DNA of 64,000 bases from Medicago truncatula (lineage: Eukaryota > Streptophyta > Magnoliopsida > Fabales > Fabaceae): assembly GCF_003473485.1 (NCBI RefSeq), contig NC_053042.1, positions 8,393,501 through 8,457,500 on the forward strand, written 5' to 3'. Positions 45,849-57,552 of this stretch are shown here, one piece after another (the first letter of the stretch is position 1; each line of letters opens with the position of its first letter). The notes under the pieces are model-generated. The model searched no databases and was not told where the DNA came from. It saw only the letters and a list, made by a program, of their open reading frames with translations. A program made the translations under genes and the position numbers.

Positions 45849-47749
45849 TAAAGTTTAATAATTAATTTTTTTGAAACAAATGATCAAATATTGTTTTGGG
45901 TCTTGTTAACGAGTGTCCCAGAGGATAAGATGGTTTAACTGCAAGCAATTTTGTGACAACATCACTAGTAATTGTGTTCATATTCACAGAGAAGACAATT
46001 TGGTGGCAGATGCTCTTGCCAAGAATGCTCAAAATCTTTCTTTATACTCCACTCAATGGTGGACCTCTCCCCCCCCCCCCCCCCCCCCCCCTTTTATTTC
46101 TTCTTTGCTTCGTAGGGATAGCTTGGGTTTGCCGGTTACTAGATTCACCATGCCATGAGTTTCCCCCTTTCTACTGGTTGAGGGTTTTGTTTTTTTGTTT
46201 TATGTTAGAACTTTGGGTGTAATTGGTTCAGGCCTCTCCTGCTCTTATTTGATTTCTAGCTTTATCAAAAAAAAAAAAAAAAACGAGTGTCCCAGAGGCA
46301 CTCTTTAAACATCCTAAATTTAATAATTATTCTTTTAAAAAATCAACTATTACAATCTTCAATACATCATTTTTCAATAAAAACTTACTATTTAACGTGT
46401 TTAAAGAATCGGAGAAACTCGTTAACATTTTTCTATTGTTTTAGATGAAGTTAATTATCCACTTAAGATGAATCGGTGCAAGTATAAAGCTACCTTATGC
46501 AGGGAAAAAGTGGCTACAATTTTATAAAAGGAACGAGTCTCGCTGAAGAAGCATGTTGACCCGGAAATAAATGATTGGGCGAGTTCTTTAACTCATGACA
46601 TGTGTTTTAACTTTTAATCAAACAAAACAGTACTTTGTAATACTAATTCCTTGATTTTGGCACCAAATTGTACGTTAAACCATATATCTAACAAAACGAT
46701 ATCTAACAACTACCATTAAAATTTGGTTTGGTCAAGACCTAAGTAAACATGACAAATCAATACGTACCTTGTCGATACATTTTTTTTAAGAGATACTTTG
46801 TTGATACTTATAGATAAAATCAGCTTCCTATTGTTTTAATGTAAAAATTTCACACATGAAAGAAACCTTAGCCAAAAAACTTTTGTTGTCATAGAGGAAG
46901 AAATTCTACATAGAATTAATAAATAAAAAAACATAGACAATGAACAAGACTCTATATAAATTTAAAATCTTAGGAAATCAATAATTTCCCAATTCTTGCA
47001 GTAAAGCTAGAACAATAGTACTATTCATATTACAACAATGAGTTTAATAGTATATATATATAAAATATAGAAACTAGAAAAATGCTTATTAATTTCTACA
47101 TGCTTGATAGGATGATGATTGTCAATTCATGCAATGCAAGCCATATGGCTTAATTCAGAAGAAGGGTGGCGGGCTGCTCCAGTAAAATAAAAAAGCATGC
47201 CTCAGCCGTTCTGGTGATTGCTCAACCACCGTCCAAAAATGCGACATTTTATCGGAAGCACGCTTCTGATAGTATTTTTATTTTGAGCTGGGGCGAATTG
47301 AGAAATTTTCTAATGATTATGTGAAAATGTTGAATCCAAAATTAAACCCAAAACCCATAACTTTAGAGAACCCTTATCCTTATGATTAATTTTGGGGGTT
47401 ATTTAGAACTGGATCTTGCTAGAGAAAGATTGACCAAATCCCCAATTGGAAGGAACAATGTCTTGGAAAGTTCTGGTTACTCCATCGGTAGTTGTGACCT
47501 TGAAGGACATAGATTGACCATTCAAATAAGCATTGGATTGCCAATTTGCACCCCAATTTCTTGACATAGCCATCCAATCAGTTTTGGAACCTTTAATGGA
47601 AACAGATTGGATTGAACCAGCACCAGCCAGATTGCTGATCAACACTAACTCAAAGTAGTCCCTTCCATTCACACTGAACCTAACTCCTCCATGCTTTTTG
47701 CAAGGAACCCTGCCCAAAAATGTTCAAATATATATCATACTCATTAATC
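45844..47749 (+). repeat. 1.9-kb direct duplication, right copy
   Basis: Partner of 38362-40266. Beyond 47749 the sequence continues without a break into expansin intron 2. This copy is therefore joined to the rest of the gene, while the left copy joins the original left flank. Confidence 0.95.
45925..46282 (+). mobile_element. 5'-truncated L1 LINE tail, right copy
   Basis: Same insertion as 38443-38790, duplicated. Both 16-bp target repeats (45909-45924 and 46283-46298) read acgagtgtcccagagg here. The left copy has one changed base in the first repeat. It has about 17 extra bases (a T-rich phrase) in the 3' part relative to the left copy and a shorter C run. Confidence 0.88.
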
Positions 47750-47821
47750 ACAACACAATTTGTGTACAAATATACACTTGAAAATCGTCGTTAACCACTT
47801 TAAAATTATGGCTAATTGTGT

Positions 47822-47997
47822 TACAAGGCCGATCTAATACTTTTTAAAAATAAGTGGGGCCTAAAGCAAGGTTGAATATATGGTGCCTTTTTATTAGAAT
47901 ATGAGGTCTTTTTCCTCGTAAAATCTAATAAAAAATAACTTTTTTGTTGGGGGCCTAAAGTGAGGGTTTTGGAGGCTTTACCTTTAGACCGGCCCTG
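47822..47997. mobile_element. hAT-type MITE in expansin intron 2
   Basis: caaggccgatcta at the left and tagaccggccctg at the right are inverted copies of the cagggccgg hAT end type. The interior repeats ggggcctaaag phrases. 176 bp; target duplication not clear. Confidence 0.65.
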
Positions 47998-48004
47998 CAG
48001 TATG

Positions 48005-48190
48005 AGCACTTATACATAGACCACCTTAGGTGGCATACACGTGAAATCCACACAATTGTGACATGTAGCAAAAATAGTAAAACTCATCCAAAAAAAAAGG
48101 TGATGGTGTGACGTGAAATGACTAAAATACCCCTTCCATATGAGGGTGTACATGAGTGGTACATAAAAAAAAAGGGTGTAAACCTATCAT
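48005..48190. mobile_element. Decayed MITE related to 19613-19796
   Basis: gagcacttatacatagacca followed by ccttaggtggcatacacgtg parallels the complement of the right half of the 19613-19796 element. The other end is poorly preserved. Inside expansin intron 2. Confidence 0.4.
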
Positions 48191-49061
48191 TTTTCATGCA
48201 GTATTGAGTGCATAGTTAATGAAGGGTAACAACTTGTTATATTAACCACATATTTAAAATGCGATAACCATCTAATTTGGTGTGAAAATATAATTTTTTT
48301 TTAGAGGGATGTCATTGGTCTTATTATAAGGATATTAACATTTATAATTATTAAAACAAGACAAGATATAGCACAGATCAAAATTCTAACCTTTGAAATA
48401 AGACAGGGACGATCCCTCCTCTATAGATTCCAATCTTTTCCCAAGCAGGTTGTGCCATATCAAAATGCTTTAGAGGTGGGTTGCACCAACCTCCATCGTC
48501 GTTTGGAAGATCAAAATTTGGAGGACAGAAATTTGTGGCTGTTATGGTAATAGATCTTCCTTTTATGCACCATCTTGGGTCTGTCTTATAATCACAAATG
48601 ATTTTGTAGCATTGCCCACATGAAGCTCCATCATTAAACAAAGCAGTACTTAATGCAGCTGTTCTTGTCCCATACCCTTGTGAATACAGATTCCCATAAC
48701 CACAAGCTCCTCCTGAATCACACATATTCAAATTATCGTTACCGATTTACAACTAATCATGACTAACTTATGTAAAGACCTTAAACAATATTCGACTAAT
48801 TCTAACATGATTATATATATACAGAAAATTACACATGAATGGAAGGCATCGCTACAAATAAAAGAAATCTATAAAAAAAAAACTAGAAATAAAATGTTGA
48901 AAAGTGGTGTGACAAGGGCTTACCCATAGTGCCTTCCGCATCACTACCCCATAAAAAGTTGCATGAGCATTGGTCCATCCAGAAGCTTTGAAGGCATAGG
49001 AATTTATTGTGAAACAACATAGTCCAATGAGTGTGCCCAAAATAAACATAACTTTGGTCAT

Positions 49062-51604
49062 TTTGATCTTGCTAATTAATATGTTGAATGCTTAAAACCC
49101 AATGTGAAGGATTGTAGAAGGATACAATACAAAAATGGAATTTGTAATTGTATTTACATATATTGTTTGTTATTTGAATCCACAAAAGGTTTGGGTTTAA
49201 ATAAGGGAACAGAGGGTCTAAGGTAACGATGGAACATGTGAGGTACTGCAAGATGAGATAGCTAAGAAATAATTTTAATTTATGAATGAGTGCAAGAATA
49301 CAGAGTTTTGAAGGTTATTGAATTATTTCCATGTTCTCTTCAGACTTTGTCTTCCAACCCACATGCCAACGTAAGAGCCGTAAATGAATCAAAACCCACA
49401 ACCACCATTTGGTCCTCTTTTTTATTTTCTCCCCCTTAATTTTTGCTCATACCAGATCCCAATGTCAACTTAGTTTAATAATAATTCTAATTTATAATTA
49501 CACTAAAATCCTATCCTATTTTGCTCCAAAAAAAAATCCTATCATATTGCCTAACAAGCACAACCAATCAAACAATAATTTTTAGTGTAACATGCAATTA
49601 ATACACGGAGAAGACTGACATTGCCCTTTGGATATTGGTTAAAGTATTAAAATAAGTAAGTTTGCATAAAAAAAAAATGGTGTAATTATTGTTAGAAAAA
49701 AAGTAAAAACTTATATTTCCAAAATAAAATTTCTATTAATGAAATTCTTAACAATTGTCCTTATAGCTAGTAAGACCCTTAAAACAATAATACAATGAGT
49801 AAATTATTCTTTTCCCCTTCAAAAATAATGTGATATCACAAATTACAACCATCTCCTCTCATGTTTTATGACATACACAATCCTCCCAAAAATGCAAAAT
49901 TATATATTTTGATCCGAATATATATTTTTCCGTTAACACTTTTGTTCACCCTGGTTAAACAATTTTTTATTTTATCAAAATGACCTTCTTTGTCCCAATT
50001 TTTTTTTCTTCGCTTTCATGTCTTCCATCTTCTTCATTTCATTGTGGAGAGTTCATCACTCAACCATCATCATGTTTGATGTTAATATATTCTCTTAATT
50101 TTTAACAAATTATGCAAAAAAGATAGTACATTTTGCTATTGTTGTGTTTGTGTTGGAGCTTGAAAGGAAGTGGAGAGTAATTTACTCTAATATAAACGAT
50201 AATGAAAAAGTTTTGTTGAAAAAACAGTGCTCTTTGCTATTGTTGCTTACATAATTAAAATGTGAACAACTATTTATAATAAATTTAAATAAAATAATAT
50301 TTTTATTATCAATTTTTTATGATTATAAAATATATTTTTTTTACCAAAAAGAGTAAAAATCTATCTTTTAACTACTTTTTAGTGGTTTATATTAGACACA
50401 ACTTCAATACAAGTCTTATTTATTTATTTAGTTTTGTTTTACAGAGGTATTTATTAGTGATGAATGTGTATCCACACATGAATTCTTCGAGTGTACTTCT
50501 TTCGTCCTATATAGATCTCTTGGTTTGTAGATATTTGCGGATAAATTGAGAGAATAGTTTAGTTTAATGAAATGGGACAAGAGGCATAGATCATAACACA
50601 CACTGTCACATGGAAATGCATGACAATGTCGTTTTTGGTAAGCTACATCCACATGTCCCATTTTAGCTATATAGATTGTCAGTTGTCTGTTTGCAAGCAA
50701 CTATAAAATAATCACCGATTATTCATTCAATCTGTGAGAGATGTTTATCCAAGTAAATAAATAATTCACTCGATTGGACACTAAACATTTATTCATAACA
50801 CTATATACGAGTCCTTCTAGGCCATCACTGCACCGACATGCAAATTCATGTGACAAGGAAGTTTATCACAAGTCTTACATACGTACGTATATAACAATTG
50901 AAATGCAACATTATTGATCTGTCGTTATTTTATGCTTTTCTTCAATGAAATGATTTTAGTAGAAGAGACCAACCTCCCATTACATGACGAACTAAGTTTA
51001 AATTCCAAATGAAAAATGTCCACATTAAATAACCAACAGTGCTAAAAAAAATACCCATTGCAGCATAATAGAGAATATTTATGAGTAAAATGAAAAAGGA
51101 AAGGATCTAAAATCTCAACAAAACTCGAAATAGGAATTTGACCCACGCATTGCAGCAGCATTTCAATATTATCACATATGGTTTTCAATGTATCAAACAT
51201 TATCTCTAATCATACAATAAAGAACCGGAAAACGTTCTACATATTCAAACCCGCAATTCCTTACTTCTCAGCACCAGGTGTGAGTTTTATCGATAGACAT
51301 AGCCATAGATAATTAGTGAAAACTCAATTACTCATCTTATCAACAAAAAAGGAAAACTCAATTAGTCATCCGCAATAATTAAGTACTTCCATTGTTTTTG
51401 GCCAATGAGTAAATTCTTTTTCCACAATGATTGGAAATAAATAGTGAATATTTCAGGGATCTTCCATCTAAAAGGTAAAGTAAACCCACGTTTCACAAAG
51501 ATGGTATTATGGAAGTTCTCCACATGATAAACAGTTCTCCACACGAGGGAGCAAATGGAGAGATCCTGACAGAAATTGGTAAGATAAAAATAATATCATC
51601 ATCA
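49062..51604. other. Intergenic between expansin and RPN3
   Basis: AT-rich without a supported gene. A TATA-like tract (ttatttaaac on the minus strand, near 49195) may serve the expansin gene. The last 200-250 bases should be the RPN3 3' untranslated region. Confidence 0.45.
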
Positions 51605-54600
51605 TCAGAAGTCATCATCATCATCTTCCTCCTCAATATGCTTTGCCAGTTCTTGCTCTTGCTGTTGCCTCTCTCTCCGCTTCTCAGCAATTTCTTTCTC
51701 CTTGTGTGTGTTTTTTGGAAAACGCAGTGCTTGAACAGCCTCATTGTGCATGTTAAGACAGAAGGCAATCCGAGAATTAAAGGCCAACTGAGGCTCATTT
51801 GTAGAGTAAATATCTCCAATTTCCTTGGACACCATCCATCCATTAGCATGATCCAATGTCGCATCAATTGCCCCATCACGGATAGCCTTTGATATAATGC
51901 TTTCAGCATCAGCAATGGGATCTGCAGAGCTCAACCTCAATTTCTGAGCTACATCGGCCAGTGAGATGCGAGAATACGATATACTGATGTTACGCAAACC
52001 AGTCCTGATGACATTATGGCGCAATCGAACGATCAAATTATTGGTTCCGTCTGTATTGAAAGTAGTAGCATACTTCTCTGCAACATTCCTAAAGAGCTCT
52101 AAATCACCAATCCTAACAGCCTGAAATTCCACAACATATACAAACATTACCACAAAGAAGCACGACAGTAAATAATGTATTATGGTTATCAAAAGCTTTC
52201 ATGTTAGATTTGGAAGAGACATCAAAATTGAATAAAAAATAGTGGATTAAGATTTAGAAAACGAAAACAAATAACTTCTAAAATGTGTCTTATTACAGAA
52301 TTTCAACAAAAGGATAATTGTTTCAGGTAATTCAAATTTTAACTACCACAACTTCCAAAATCCTCTACCCTAAGGTGCATCTCAACAGCACGGAAGATGC
52401 ACCGAAAACTGAGTTAACTGAACACAATATACTACAGGGCGCTAGCCTGCAGGCAAGGAAGAAAGTGCATACACAAATATTTATGAGGATATAAATTGGC
52501 TGCATAAATAGTCACATGTTCTCAAAAAACTGAGTTAAACTATATTCAAAAAAAATAAAAAATGACATAGCATTTAAGTGGGTTTTCTATTTTAAAGCTC
52601 TAGTCAACCTTATTTGTGTAAGAAATGATGCCTGTCATTTAGCTTCCTTCAAATTTCATAATAAATCAGTTACATTTTCTCAATTCGAAGTTTGTTTATA
52701 ATATTTTAATTTGATGCAACTCTTTGATAAAATTTGATGACTGCAATGAGGAGAGTAATTCAAAAGCCAACAGTATTATATTTGAAATGATGTTTGTCAT
52801 TAGCTTCTCTCATGTTTCATAATAAAGCAATCTGATTTCTCAATTTGATGTTTTGTTTACAAAATTTTGCTTTGATGTAATATAACTCTACAATGAAATT
52901 TGCCACCTGCAATTTAGAGAGTAATTCAAAATTGTTGTGTATATTCTATTTCATAATAGTCAAATAGTACAATATATGAAAAGATGCACACAAAGGCCTC
53001 ACTTCATTCAGTAGAGTGAATAGCACCAATAATTGAGTAAATCAACTGACGAAAAATAAATAGAATAGCAATAAAAGACAAGGATAAAAAAGTGGATCAC
53101 AAGACGACCTGTTGGGGCTAAAAATGGTACAATTTTTTAATTCACTTTCCAGAATTGTCTGACTAGAACATTTAGTTCCCATAGGTTCAGCTTATTCTGA
53201 AATACATCAACAAGATTTGGATTCTTCCAGATTAAATTTATTTCTAATTGAGTACTTTCATCAACCAATATTTAGAATAAGGTGTATGTTTCAATTGGCC
53301 TACATTCTGGCGAGGCCAAACGACAAAGAACTATTGAGTTTAGGGCAGAGCAAGACTACACTACATCTTTCAATGAAATCTGCCTGAATGCAGCACCTAA
53401 ACTTATTGGTTCACAATTTTGCTATTTATGTCAAAATTTTGGTTAAAAAACATCTGTGAACGCTTTCTTGGCCAATACAGTAAAAATTAAGGCTTTGGAG
53501 TTTAATAATTAAAGAGATAATAAAGAATAAATAAAGAGTACATAGGGTGGAATAATGTGGCAAAGGCACCGGTAAAAAAAAGGAGGGTGCATGTGTCAAA
53601 AAGTTTGGCTACACCAGACCAGTCATGTGATCAATATTTTCTTCAACTGACACTTCATAACTTAAGAGTTATAAAATAGGATAACAGCAACTAGATATCA
53701 GAAAAAAGGAAATTACTAAAAGAATTATATCAAAATAAGAAGCTACAGAAATGACATTTATGATCAAACCAATAGAATAAGTTCACTTTTACTCTGGACT
53801 TTACTATAACTAAGTATAGTTGAAAATGTAAACTTACATTAGTAAGTTCAAAGTAAGGCCTCAAAGCTTTCTCCATTCCTTTCTGGACAAAGATAGTCCT
53901 CTCAGGAATTTCTCCCAACAGTAAACGAACTATAATGGCCCACTTGTTACACTGAATCCGAAACCCCTGTGCTGCAACTGGTGCTTTACGAGCAGCCTGC
54001 AGGAGAGACTCTTTTGCATCGGTATACTCCAACTGAATGGTCCGAATTTTCCCGAGGTAGAAGAGATAGCGACAGAACTAAAACAGAATGCAACAAATGT
54101 AGACATGTCAAGAAAAGAGGAACAAAAAATGAATTTTGACCAACAATTGATTAAACCAAATGAAAACTAAAATATAGAATCATCAAGAAAGATCAACACA
54201 ATATACCTGCTGGTTTGAATGTGCCTCAAATCGTGGAGCCTTCGACCTCAACTTCTCTGCCTGATCATATAGGTTGTAGTGGAGGTAGTTACGAAGTAAC
54301 AAATTAAGAAGTGTTTCCTGCATGACATCACCAGATAAGTATTATGATCCAAAACCTTTACAAATAGCACCGCCAAGCAAGTCAACACCAACCTGACCAA
54401 GCTCATCATGGCGCAAGGTAGCAATCCGGTGCAACTGAAAGAGGGTACTGAAAATAAAGATGCCATTTGGTTAGAAATATGTCAAATCACATTCAGTTGC
54501 AAATCTCACTACGTGTTCTGTTAAACACATATGGATAAGCATCCAGCTCTGAATTCATTTTTAAATTGCATAAACAAGCACCCAACTCACCCTCGAATTT

Positions 54601-56460
54601 CAGCAAGATCTCCAGTAAGCTCATAGCTATATGAGTAATAAAAGTATAGTCTCGAAGCAATAACATCAACAGTTCTTCTATTCAAGTTCTTGAGCCGATC
54701 AATGCTAGCTGAGGAACAAGCTTTGGCCTAAATTGAAAAATTAAAGCAACCTCAGCATATAATCAATCATCAGTGGTCAATTAACATATTTGAAAACAGT
54801 ATCCATTCTAACCTCATTGTATCGTTTCTGATCAATCAGAAAAAGAAGCACGAGGAAGTAACAGTAGATTTCTAGCTCTGGCAACAAGTGCTTGGCTGGA
54901 GTTTGAATAGCTGCAGATGTTGCAGTGTCCACTTCCATCTCATGATCACCACCCTATACACCCAATAGAAAAGAACAAAGCTTGAAGACCAAACTATAAA
55001 CTAGAAAATAAAATGGCTATATTAAAAGTATCATGTGTCAAAGGCAGTGAGTGACACATGCAGTTAATTATAAACTAGAGTAAAAATGTATCTCGTATCT
55101 CAACTCTCCAGTAGCGTTTTTAATAGGAACTGTGTCTCTTTATAAATAACTTAATTGGGGGCCCTGTTTGGATAAACAACTTGGTGTGCGTTTGGTTCGA
55201 CTTCTGGAGGAGTCAAAATTGATTCTAGAGGTATAAAATTGATTTTGACATGTTTGGTTCCTCAAAAGCAGAATTGATTCTACTTGAAGCTAGAAATTGT
55301 AGCCTCTAGTTCTAGAATTGATTTTTACATTCAAGTTTATTGTTCAACTCACTTTTATATTAGCTTCAACTTAATTTTTGCCATAATCAATTCACGTAAT
55401 AAATTTTTCTCACTGCAGAACCAAACATACGCTTAATTTGTCACTGATACCATAAACGCTTATCCTATGTATAAGTTGTTTCTGCAACAAAAGATGGAAT
55501 AAAGGTAAAAAAAATCATAAAAGCTATAAGCTGTTTTAGTATGTGTTTGGTTTAGAGTTTTCCAATGGCTGCCGCACGTTTTGAAGCCTTTTTGCCGTGA
55601 TTCGGAAAAGCTACTATACGTAGCTTCACTGCAAACGTGAGTTCCTGCCGTGATTTTGGCTTGATGTGGAAATGGCACCGCACAGCCAAACATAGGCTTA
55701 ATCAGTTATATCGGAGAGCATGTCTGTTTTCATAAGTTCTCTCAAAGAGTCTCACAAATGCTTATGTCAGACCAATAAGCCAATCCAAGTGTGTATAGCA
55801 CAAATCTAATATCTACTCTCCTTACTACATAATCTACAAATCTTCTCTCTGCATGTTCAAACCACATAAGTCGAGTATATCATAACCATGAATAGCATAA
55901 GGGCTTATCATCTAAGAGCTTATTGGCATGTTTAGATAAACAGCTTATTTGCAGCTTATAGGCACAAGGGCTTAGCTTAAGTATAAGCTTATGTGAGTAG
56001 ATAAGGTCAAATAAGGCAATCTAAAGAGGATCTATGCTATTTCCATAAGGTATTTGAAACATTGTGAGTAATAAATAAGGTGAAAAAAGTAAATATAAAG
56101 AGAAAAGGAATTACCTTTGAATTGGGAAGATAAGAAGATAAGGTAGAATGAGGAGGAAGAACATAATGAAGGAAAGAAGAGAGAACAGGAGCAGTGAGTT
56201 TGGACCTTAACGCCAAAGTAAGGCGCACAGCACGAGAAATTTTGCGAACTTCCTTCAAGTTGGAACCAGTTTCAATGATCGATGCTATTTCCTTCAAATC
56301 TGAAATCAAAAAAGAATTATTTTTTCAGTAAAACAAAAGCATAAAATTTGTGAGAGAAAGTAGTTTTGATTTGAGTGAAGATAGAGTTACTACGTTGCAA
56401 TGTGGAAGGAATAGATTGAGAAGGTGTTGGGAGATCTTTCATCTCTTCGTCTTGAGTCAT
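51605..56460 (-). CDS. RPN3: 26S proteasome regulatory subunit RPN3 (PSMD3 type)
   Basis: Non-ATPase lid subunit of the 19S regulatory particle, which recognises and processes ubiquitinated proteins; cytosol and nucleus. Eight exons in coding order: 56460-56394, 56299-56115, 54953-54813, 54727-54591, 54447-54393, 54317-54207, 54077-53838 and 52120-51605. They join at GT-AG sites to 483 aa, close to the plant RPN3 length. Landmarks: [15 protein letters not shown] near the N-terminus, [18 protein letters not shown] at about 145, then TPR-like helices. The PCI domain at about 285-420 includes [17 protein letters not shown] and [14 protein letters not shown]. The tail is acidic (EEEDDDDDF). No lesion is seen. 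Intron 2 carries nested MITEs and intron 7 a degenerate duplication. Confidence 0.95.
52614..52935 (-). repeat. Degenerate two-unit duplication in RPN3 intron 7
   Basis: About 52614-52764 and 52784-52935 share the order aaatgatg, tgtcatt, tagcttc, tttcataataaa, tttctcaatt, gagagtaattcaaaa. Identity is about 75% by eye with small indels. An old tandem copy, non-coding. Confidence 0.65.
55184..55434. mobile_element. MITE nested in the outer hAT MITE (first)
   Basis: gtgtgcgtttggttcgactt at the left and cagaaccaaacatacgctta at the right are inverted copies. The interior is rich in aaaattgatt repeats. About 250 bp. Confidence 0.7.
55536..55700. mobile_element. MITE nested in the outer hAT MITE (second)
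   Basis: tatgtgtttggtttagag at the left and cacagccaaacataggctta at the right are inverted copies. The GC-richer interior holds gctgccgcac and gtggcaccgcac-like pairs. About 165 bp. Confidence 0.65.
55794..55890 (-). pseudogene. RTE LINE scrap in RPN3 intron 2
   Basis: tctactctccttactacata and aatcttctctctgcatgttc match the same RTE reverse-transcriptase end as 16200-16440, in the same orientation. Short and non-coding. Confidence 0.5.
55925..56023. mobile_element. Second, deleted copy of the 'aagcttat' MITE
   Basis: gcatgtttagataaacagctt at the left and gtagataaggtcaaataagg at the right match the two ends of the outer element at 55157-55793, with most of the middle missing. Confidence 0.5.
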
Positions 56461-56489
56461 CTTCTTCTTCTTCTTCTTCTTCTTCTTCA
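56461..56489. repeat. (CTT)n microsatellite in the RPN3 leader
   Basis: About nine cttc/ttc units directly upstream of the RPN3 ATG. On the sense strand this is a GAA repeat in the 5' untranslated region, ending one base before the start codon. Confidence 0.9.
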
Positions 56490-56689
56490 GCAAAGAACCC
56501 TAATACGGTGGAGTGGTGGATACGAAGACGATGGAAACAAACAATTCCCAGCGTTTTTTGTCAAACAAACAAAGACTAAAGTCAGAAGCATATATAACCC
56601 ATGGGCTTTCTCTCTAATTAATTCATTATCGTAATAGTTGTTAAATCTACCCCCAACAATTCAATTGCATTATTTTTTATTTATTTTTA

Positions 56690-57539
56690 AGTAAATAGTC
56701 AATTTTCCCCCTGAAATTAACAAAACTTCAATTATCCCCCTGAAATTTCACAACGTTAGTCAATTTACCCCCTCCGTCAAATTTTTATGTTAGTGAACAT
56801 GACGTTTTGCAAATACCCCCCCCTGAAGTTTTGCACTTATGTGCAAAATGTCCTCCAAACTTCAAAATTTATATTATTTTTTTCTTAAAAACAAACAATT
56901 AATAGTTAAATATTAAAGCTAACTATTAATTTTGGAGTTTCGAAAAACTACATACATATATACATCAAAATAGGGAAAAATGTGTATTTTTAAAGTGACA
57001 ATAATGATTATTTATAATAGATAAATTATTATTTTTAGAGGTTTATAAACAAATTAATAATCAGATTTAAATTTATATTTTCTCCTTCACCATCTTAGTC
57101 TTTTAACTCCTCCAACTCCTTCAACAATTTGCTCAAACCATTTAAACTACACCACCCCCAATATTAATCCACAAATCATCCCATTATTGTCGCTTTCAAA
57201 AATACATATTTTTTCCCATTTTGGAGCCTATTTTGATGTATATATGCATGTAGTTTTCCCAAATTCCAAAATTAATAGTTAGTTTTAATATTTAACTATT
57301 AATTGTTTGTTTTTAAGAAAAAAATAATATAAATTTTTAAGTTTGGGGGGCATTTTGCACATAAGTGCAAAACTTCAGAGGGGGTATTTGCAAAACGTCA
57401 TGTTCACTAACAGAAAAATTTGATGGAGGGGGTAAATTGACTAACGTTGTGAAATTTCAGGGGGTAATTGAAGTTTTGTTAATTTCAGGGGGGTAATTGA
57501 TGAAACTTACAATTTCAGGGAAAAAATTGACTATTTACT
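56690..57539. mobile_element. Foldback element with inverted arms over 320 bp
   Basis: The left arm (56690-57010) starts agtaaatagtcaattttccc. The right arm (about 57185-57539) is its complement and ends ttgactatttact. The arms are about 90% alike. The right arm has one extra 26-bp repeat of a 'aatttcaggg' unit near its tip. Only about 175 bp of unique loop is left. No coding frame. Arms this long suggest a MULE-type or foldback element; no clear target duplication is seen. Confidence 0.85.
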
Positions 57540-57552
57540 CTTTTTTTTATTT

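Larger units (their letters stand above)
47403..49061 (-). pseudogene. Alpha-expansin gene with one-base frameshift in exon 1
   Basis: Expansins loosen cell walls non-enzymatically at acid pH. Exons in coding order are 49061-48924, 48712-48391 and 47709-47403. They carry a signal peptide (about residues 1-23), the GH45-like domain ([19 protein letters not shown], eight cysteines, HFDMAQPAW) and the C-terminal domain with conserved Trp residues. The spliced length is 767 bases, one short of a multiple of three. The canonical FYGGSDASGTMGGACG region reads FYG then shifts (four G instead of five at about 48945-48950). Everything else, including splice sites, is intact. Either a very recent loss of function or a sequencing error at a G run. 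Confidence 0.85.
55157..55793. mobile_element. hAT-type MITE in RPN3 intron 2, split by two younger MITEs
   Basis: The outer element starts gggccctgtttggataaac. It continues after the insertions with cgcttatcctatgtataagt, ataagctgttt and tctcacaaatgcttatg, and ends ataagccaatcc. That is the order of a frequent legume MITE whose body is built of aagcttat phrases. Two other elements (55184-55434 and 55536-55700) interrupt it. Confidence 0.6.

Noticed and set aside
38362-47749. Idea that the 1.9-kb repeats are LTRs of a single 9.4-kb element
   Set aside because: They contain an expansin exon and a truncated LINE with its own target repeats, lack LTR-type ends, and the enclosed element is an L1 LINE with poly(A).
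50428-50700. Minus-strand frame of 90 aa
   Set aside because: No family match, AT-rich context; chance frame.
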